In this document: positions 60,058 through 64,000 of the stretch, one piece after another
Numbering within the stretch: position 1 is the stretch's first letter
Layout of the letters: each line of letters starts with the position of its first letter
Source of the DNA: CAINVV01 sp037129695
GTDB taxonomy: Bacteria; Bacteroidota; Bacteroidia; Bacteroidales; Prolixibacteraceae
Assembly: GCA_037129695.1 (NCBI GenBank)
Contig: JBAXUL010000007.1
Location: forward strand, 8,780-72,779
Direction of reading: 5' to 3'
Length of the DNA stretch: 64,000 nt
Notes under the pieces: model-generated
Database searches by the model: none
What the model saw: only the letters and a program-made list of their open reading frames with translations
What the model was told of the DNA's origin: nothing
Position numbers and translations under genes: made by a program

Positions 60058-60151
60058 ATTTTTTCGATTAAACCTTAGCCCACAATCGCAATCCAATAGG
60101 GATAAAACGAAAAAAGTTGAATAATTTTAGCCCGAATTAAATACTATCAAC

Positions 60152-61225
60152 TTGAACAGTTTTGGAAAAATATTCAGACTTACCTCATTTGGTGAGTCTC
60201 ATGGTGTTGCCATTGGTGGAGTGATTGATGGCTGTCCGGCCGGTCTTAAAATTGACATTGAACTTATTCAGGCAGATCTGGACAGGAGAAAGCCGGGTCA
60301 GTCACATATTACTACATCACGTCAGGAATCAGATCGCGTAGAGATTCTCTCCGGTATTTTTGACGGTGTTACCACCGGAACGCCCATAGGTTTCATGATC
60401 AAGAACAAGGATCAACATTCGGGCGATTATTCCAATCTCAAGGATCTGTACCGTCCTTCGCATGCAGATTTCACCTACGACCAGAAATACGGGGTCAGGG
60501 ATTACCGGGGAGGGGGACGTTCATCTGCCAGGGAAACCATTGCCAGAGTTGTGGCGGGTTCGCTGGCCAAACAAATGCTTGCCGGTTTGGGAATCACGAT
60601 TCAGGCGTTCGTATCCAGGGTAGGAGAGATCGAGTTGAAAAAATCATACCAAGATCTGGACCTCACTCTCACTGAGCGTACCATCGTGAGATGTCCGGAT
60701 CCTGAAACAGCCGAAAGGATGATTCAGCGGATCGAACAAGCCGGGAGAGATCACGATACGGTAGGTGGAGTCATCACCGGTGTAATTACCGGGGTGCCGG
60801 CAGGATGGGGTGAGCCAGTATTTAACAAGCTTCATGCAGATCTTGGTTTCGCCATGCTTGGGATCAATGCGGTAAAAGGATTTGAATATGGTTCCGGCTT
60901 TGAAGGAACGAAATTGACGGGTTCAGCGCACAACGATATTTTTATCCCTGCGGGGGATGGTATTAAAACATTAACCAACCATTCCGGTGGAGTGCAGGGA
61001 GGTATTTCGAACGGAGAAGATATTTACTGGAAAGTGGCTTTCAAACCAATCGCAACTTTGCTGAAAGCTCAGAATACCGTTGATGTGAATGGCAAAGAAG
61101 CAGTTGTCAATGTGCAGGGAAGACATGATCCTTGTGTACTGCCGCGTGCAGTGCCTATCGTGGAAGCGATGGCTGCGCTGGTGCTGGCTGATCATTTTTT
61201 GTTAAGCAGGGTTTCTAAACTATAA
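60152..61225 (+). CDS. aroC: Chorismate synthase
   Basis: Last step of the shikimate pathway, converts 5-enolpyruvylshikimate-3-phosphate to chorismate with reduced FMN. 357 residues from a TTG start at 60152; no in-frame ATG lies upstream, and NSFGKIFRLTSFGESHG is the normal N-terminus. Signatures: GESHGVAIGGVIDG (14-27), DYRGGGRSSARETIARV, and AHNDIFIPAGDGIKTLTNHSGGVQGGISNG. Near complete in family length. Confidence 0.96.
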   Translation: MNSFGKIFRLTSFGESHGVAIGGVIDGCPAGLKIDIELIQADLDRRKPGQSHITTSRQESDRVEILSGIFDGVTTGTPIGFMIKNKDQHSGDYSNLKDLYRPSHADFTYDQKYGVRDYRGGGRSSARETIARVVAGSLAKQMLAGLGITIQAFVSRVGEIELKKSYQDLDLTLTERTIVRCPDPETAERMIQRIEQAGRDHDTVGGVITGVITGVPAGWGEPVFNKLHADLGFAMLGINAVKGFEYGSGFEGTKLTGSAHNDIFIPAGDGIKTLTNHSGGVQGGISNGEDIYWKVAFKPIATLLKAQNTVDVNGKEAVVNVQGRHDPCVLPRAVPIVEAMAALVLADHFLLSRVSKL

Positions 61226-61237
61226 TATAAAACGATT

Positions 61238-61417
61238 ATGGAATCAAAAGACGCAATTATCAAGGCTTTGGAACTATCAGGTAAACCAATGAAGGGTGGT
61301 GAAATAGCCGATGCCTCAGGAGTAGACAAAAAAGAGGTAGACAAACAAATTAAAAAACTTGTAGCCGAAGGGAAAGTAGATTCTCCACAGCGTTGTTATT
61401 ACGCGCTGGTGAAATAA
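61238..61417 (+). CDS. 59-residue winged-helix-like protein
   Basis: Small basic-acidic protein starting at ATG 61238, 12 nt after the aroC stop. It reads as one winged helix-turn-helix: IIKALELSGKPMKGGEIADA, then SGVDKKEVDKQIKKLVAEGK and a wing DSPQRCYYALVK. This resembles small MarR/ArsR-like or ORC/Rpa-type DNA-binding fragments. I do not know its role. The frame, A/T-rich spacing and protein-like composition support a real gene. Probably co-transcribed with aroC. Confidence 0.75.
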   Translation: MESKDAIIKALELSGKPMKGGEIADASGVDKKEVDKQIKKLVAEGKVDSPQRCYYALVK

Positions 61418-61469
61418 TTGGGTTTTTTAGGACCCTGGCATTGAACTAATCAACACAAAATTTTAAAAT

Positions 61470-62519
61470 ATGCGCATCGTTTATCGGGCTTTCTTGTTGT
61501 TTGTCCTGATTGTTGCTTTTTTATCCTCCTGCCAGAACTCAGGTAAGAAAGCAATTGCTCCCGCCGAGGGAAGGCAGATTTTGGCAGTGGATGGAGTGGC
61601 ACTGAAACTTGTCAAACTAGATCTCTCTTATTCCTATACTGGAACACTGATGGCGAATGAAGAGGCTGACATAAGGCCTGAAATATCGGCCAAGGTTACC
61701 GGAATCTATTTCAAGGAAGGAAGTCTGGTTACAAAAGGTACCATGCTGGTGAAAATGTTTGACAGTGACCTGCAAGCTAATTTGAAATCCAACAAGTTGC
61801 AGTTGGAGCTGGCTCAAAAGGAGCTGGATAGAAAGAAGGAATTATATCAGTTCAAGGGGATCAGCAAGGAAGAACTGGACATATCCGAGAATGCTTTCAA
61901 TACATTAAAAGCTTCCCAGGACCTGATCAAGGCGCAAATTTCCAAAACAGAACTTCATGCACCTTTCTCCGGGGTGGTAGGATTAAGAATGGTCAGCGAA
62001 GGGGCATTTGTTTCCAACCAGACGATTATCACCTCTCTTCAACAGGTAGATCCTGTGAAGGTTGATTTTTCCATTCCCGAAAAATTCATCACCAACCTTA
62101 CAATTGGCAAGGAGATTGACTTTACCATTGATGGGAGAGATGATCATTTCATCGGTAAAATATATGCGCTGGAATCCAAAATTGATGCTTCAACGAGGTC
62201 TATCAGGGTGCGTGCATTATGCCCTAATCCCAAAAGATTGTTGTTTCCCGGATCTTTCACCAAGATCAGCATCAAACTCTTTCCTGATAAGGAATGTATT
62301 ATGATTCCTGCTAGATCGACAGTTCCGTTGATGGAAGGTGAACAAGTCTATCTCATTAAAAAAGGGAAAGCCAAAGCTGTCGATATCAAGACTGGGTACC
62401 GAAATGAACGTGAAGTGGAAGTAACAGATGGATTAGCTCAAGGCGATACGCTGGTTACTTCAGGACTTTTACAGATCAAGGAAGGAATGGCAGTAAGGCT
62501 GAAAAATCAGAACCGGTAA
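61470..62519 (+). CDS. RND efflux periplasmic adaptor (membrane-fusion protein), lipoprotein
   Basis: Bridges an inner-membrane RND pump and an outer-membrane channel. 349 residues with lipobox LSSC (Cys21). Barrel-sandwich/lipoyl halves at about 60-80 (ADIRPEISAKVTGIYFKEGS) and 150-175 (ISKTELHAPFSGVVGLRMVS), a short alpha-hairpin between (about 100-145), then beta-barrel (DPVKVDFSIPEKFITNL) and membrane-proximal domains. It is 21 nt before the pump gene. Substrate unknown. Confidence 0.93.
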   Translation: MRIVYRAFLLFVLIVAFLSSCQNSGKKAIAPAEGRQILAVDGVALKLVKLDLSYSYTGTLMANEEADIRPEISAKVTGIYFKEGSLVTKGTMLVKMFDSDLQANLKSNKLQLELAQKELDRKKELYQFKGISKEELDISENAFNTLKASQDLIKAQISKTELHAPFSGVVGLRMVSEGAFVSNQTIITSLQQVDPVKVDFSIPEKFITNLTIGKEIDFTIDGRDDHFIGKIYALESKIDASTRSIRVRALCPNPKRLLFPGSFTKISIKLFPDKECIMIPARSTVPLMEGEQVYLIKKGKAKAVDIKTGYRNEREVEVTDGLAQGDTLVTSGLLQIKEGMAVRLKNQNR

Positions 62520-62539
62520 CCAATTTTGAAACTAACGAC

Positions 62540-64000
62540 ATGAATATTGCTTCGATAAGCATCAAACGACCGGTACTTGCATCTGTATTGTCCATCATGC
62601 TGCTGCTCTTTGGTTTTGTGGGCTTTGAAATGCTTGGTTTGCGCGAATTTCCAAGTGTTGACCCACCCATTGTAACTGTATCTACCTCATATACAGGTGC
62701 AAATGCTGATGTCATTGCAACTCAGATTACCCAGCCGCTTGAAGAGTCAATCAACGGTATTGCGGGAATCCGAACTTTAAATTCATCCAGCAGTGACGGA
62801 AATAGCCGCATCACCGTCGAGTTCAACATTGACGCGGATATGGAAGCTGCCGCGAACGATGTACGCGACAGGGTTTCCCGCGTACTTGGCCGCTTGCCGC
62901 AAGACTGTGATCCGCCGGTTGTCGTGAAAACGGATGCCGATGCGGATGCGATTCTTACCCTTGCCATTCAGAGCGATACCAGGAGCCTCCTTGAACTGAC
63001 AGATTACGGGATCAATGTTTTCAAGGAACGGTTGCAGACCATTCCGGGCGTCAGTGATATCCGTATCTACGGAGAGAAAAAATATGCCATGCGGCTCGAA
63101 CTTGATCCGGCCCGGCTTACCGCATTCCAGATTTCCCCCACAGACATTAGAACCGCGCTCCAGCGTGAAAATGTTGAATTGCCTTCCGGACGAATCGAAG
63201 GATATGAAAGGGAATTGACAATCCGTACACTTGGACGCCTGTCCACAGAGGATGAGTTTAACAATCTATTGATCAAAGAACAGAATGGTGTACTGATCCG
63301 ATTGAAGGACATTGGAAGGGCTGTACTTTCTTCCGAATCACTAAAAAGCAGTTTCCGGGGAAATGGCAGTGTTCAGATGATCGCTCTTGCTATACAACCG
63401 CAGCCGGGATCCAATCATATCGCCATTGCCGATGAATTCTACAAGCGGGTCGAACGGTTAAAGATGGAGATTCCTAAAGATCTGAAACTGTCGGTTCTAT
63501 CAGATATTACAGTGAACATCCGTAAGGGAATCAAAGAGGTGGAAGAGACCATCTTCTTCTCTTTTGCCCTGGTGGTTCTCGTTATTTTTGTCTTCTTAAG
63601 GCAGTGGAGAACGACTATGATTCCGGTGTTGGCCATTCCCATTTCTTTGATCGGGACCTTTGCGATCATGTATTTTTCAGGATTTACAATTAACCTGCTG
63701 ACATTGCTTGGAATCGTTTTGGCTACCGGACTGGTGGTGGATGATGCCATAGTTGTGCTCGAAAATATCTATAAAAAGATTGAACAGGGTGAAAAACCAA
63801 TGGTGGCAGGTCACAAAGGATCAGAAGAAATCATATTTGCCATTATTTCGACCACGATTACCCTGGCAGCCGTATTTTTACCTATCATGTTCCTGAGTGG
63901 AATCACAGGTCGGCTTTTCAGAGAATTTGCAGTAACGGTAGCGGGTTCAGTTTTGATTTCAGCTTTTGTATCCCTGACCCTCACACCGATGATGTGTGCA
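62540..64000 (+). CDS. RND multidrug efflux permease (AcrB/MexF family), C-terminal part outside window
   Basis: Proton-driven inner-membrane pump. 487 residues are visible from ATG 62540 and the frame is open to the edge; full length is about 1010-1050. Visible: N-terminal helix TM1 SIKRPVLASVLSIMLLLFG, porter regions starting VDPPIVTVSTSYTGANAD, IPGVSDIRIYGEKKYAMRLE, and helices TM2-5 (FFSFALVVLVIFVFLRQWRT, MYFSGFTINLLTLLGIVLA). The proton-relay pair appears as GLVVDDAIVVLENI near 405. The outer-membrane partner is not in the window. Confidence 0.94.
   Translation, partial: MNIASISIKRPVLASVLSIMLLLFGFVGFEMLGLREFPSVDPPIVTVSTSYTGANADVIATQITQPLEESINGIAGIRTLNSSSSDGNSRITVEFNIDADMEAAANDVRDRVSRVLGRLPQDCDPPVVVKTDADADAILTLAIQSDTRSLLELTDYGINVFKERLQTIPGVSDIRIYGEKKYAMRLELDPARLTAFQISPTDIRTALQRENVELPSGRIEGYERELTIRTLGRLSTEDEFNNLLIKEQNGVLIRLKDIGRAVLSSESLKSSFRGNGSVQMIALAIQPQPGSNHIAIADEFYKRVERLKMEIPKDLKLSVLSDITVNIRKGIKEVEETIFFSFALVVLVIFVFLRQWRTTMIPVLAIPISLIGTFAIMYFSGFTINLLTLLGIVLATGLVVDDAIVVLENIYKKIEQGEKPMVAGHKGSEEIIFAIISTTITLAAVFLPIMFLSGITGRLFREFAVTVAGSVLISAFVSLTLTPMMCA

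Overview
The window reads as a chromosomal segment of a Bacteroidota (Bacteroidetes) bacterium. Evidence: repeated promoter elements of the Bacteroidetes form (TTG or TTTG, about 20 nt, TAnnTTTG); few Shine-Dalgarno sites; Bacteroidetes-type families (DUF4465 lipoprotein, DUF5916-like outer-membrane protein, a DUF6913-like protein, lone LytTR regulator, GH78 and GH20 enzymes); and TPR-rich secreted proteins. I cannot place it below phylum from sequence alone. No rRNA, tRNA, insertion sequence, prophage or CRISPR array was seen. Region 1 (1-17382, all minus strand) is an envelope or secreted polysaccharide locus. In order of transcription it runs: receiver protein, polyprenyl-phosphate sugar transferase with a pseudo-receiver domain, half-size TolC-like protein, Wzz/Wzc-like co-polymerase with a degenerate kinase domain, flippase, O-antigen-ligase/polymerase, second receiver, three glycosyltransferases, hexapeptide acyltransferase, and a large non-ribosomal peptide synthetase (NRPS) that runs off the left edge. 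Region 2 (17383-32199) starts with an 810-bp gene-free stretch holding a palindrome and a promoter-like box. It continues with a secreted esterase and an alpha-L-rhamnosidase, then housekeeping genes: mutS2, an acyltransferase, an omega-amidase, a nitroreductase, an ABC-F ATPase, a LytTR regulator, a coiled-coil lipoprotein and a beta-N-acetylhexosaminidase. Region 3 (32341-36265) is a methionine operon, lysC-metY-metA. It is preceded by a consensus promoter and a 37-codon leader ORF with four Met codons within its last nine codons. MetA carries Glu111, which fits an O-acetylhomoserine route feeding MetY. Region 4 (36316-42432, minus) has TPR proteins, rarA, a PepSY-like protein and an ECF sigma factor. 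Region 5 (42483-46119, plus) is the part I find most interesting. A strongly expressed helical lipoprotein ending in Lys-Lys is followed by two L,D-transpeptidases and a membrane-anchored protein. The first transpeptidase has an N-terminal domain homologous to the lipoprotein. This could be a Braun-lipoprotein-like link between outer membrane and peptidoglycan. Region 6 (46126-64000) is mostly core functions: DbpA-like helicase, glycine-rich RRM protein, DUF5916-like protein, ffh, folD, M48 lipoprotein, dapA, ligA, a cobalamin riboswitch with a DUF4465 lipoprotein, an FKBP isomerase with a cysteine-rich tail, aroC, a 59-residue winged-helix-like protein, and an RND efflux adaptor and pump (pump cut by the right edge).
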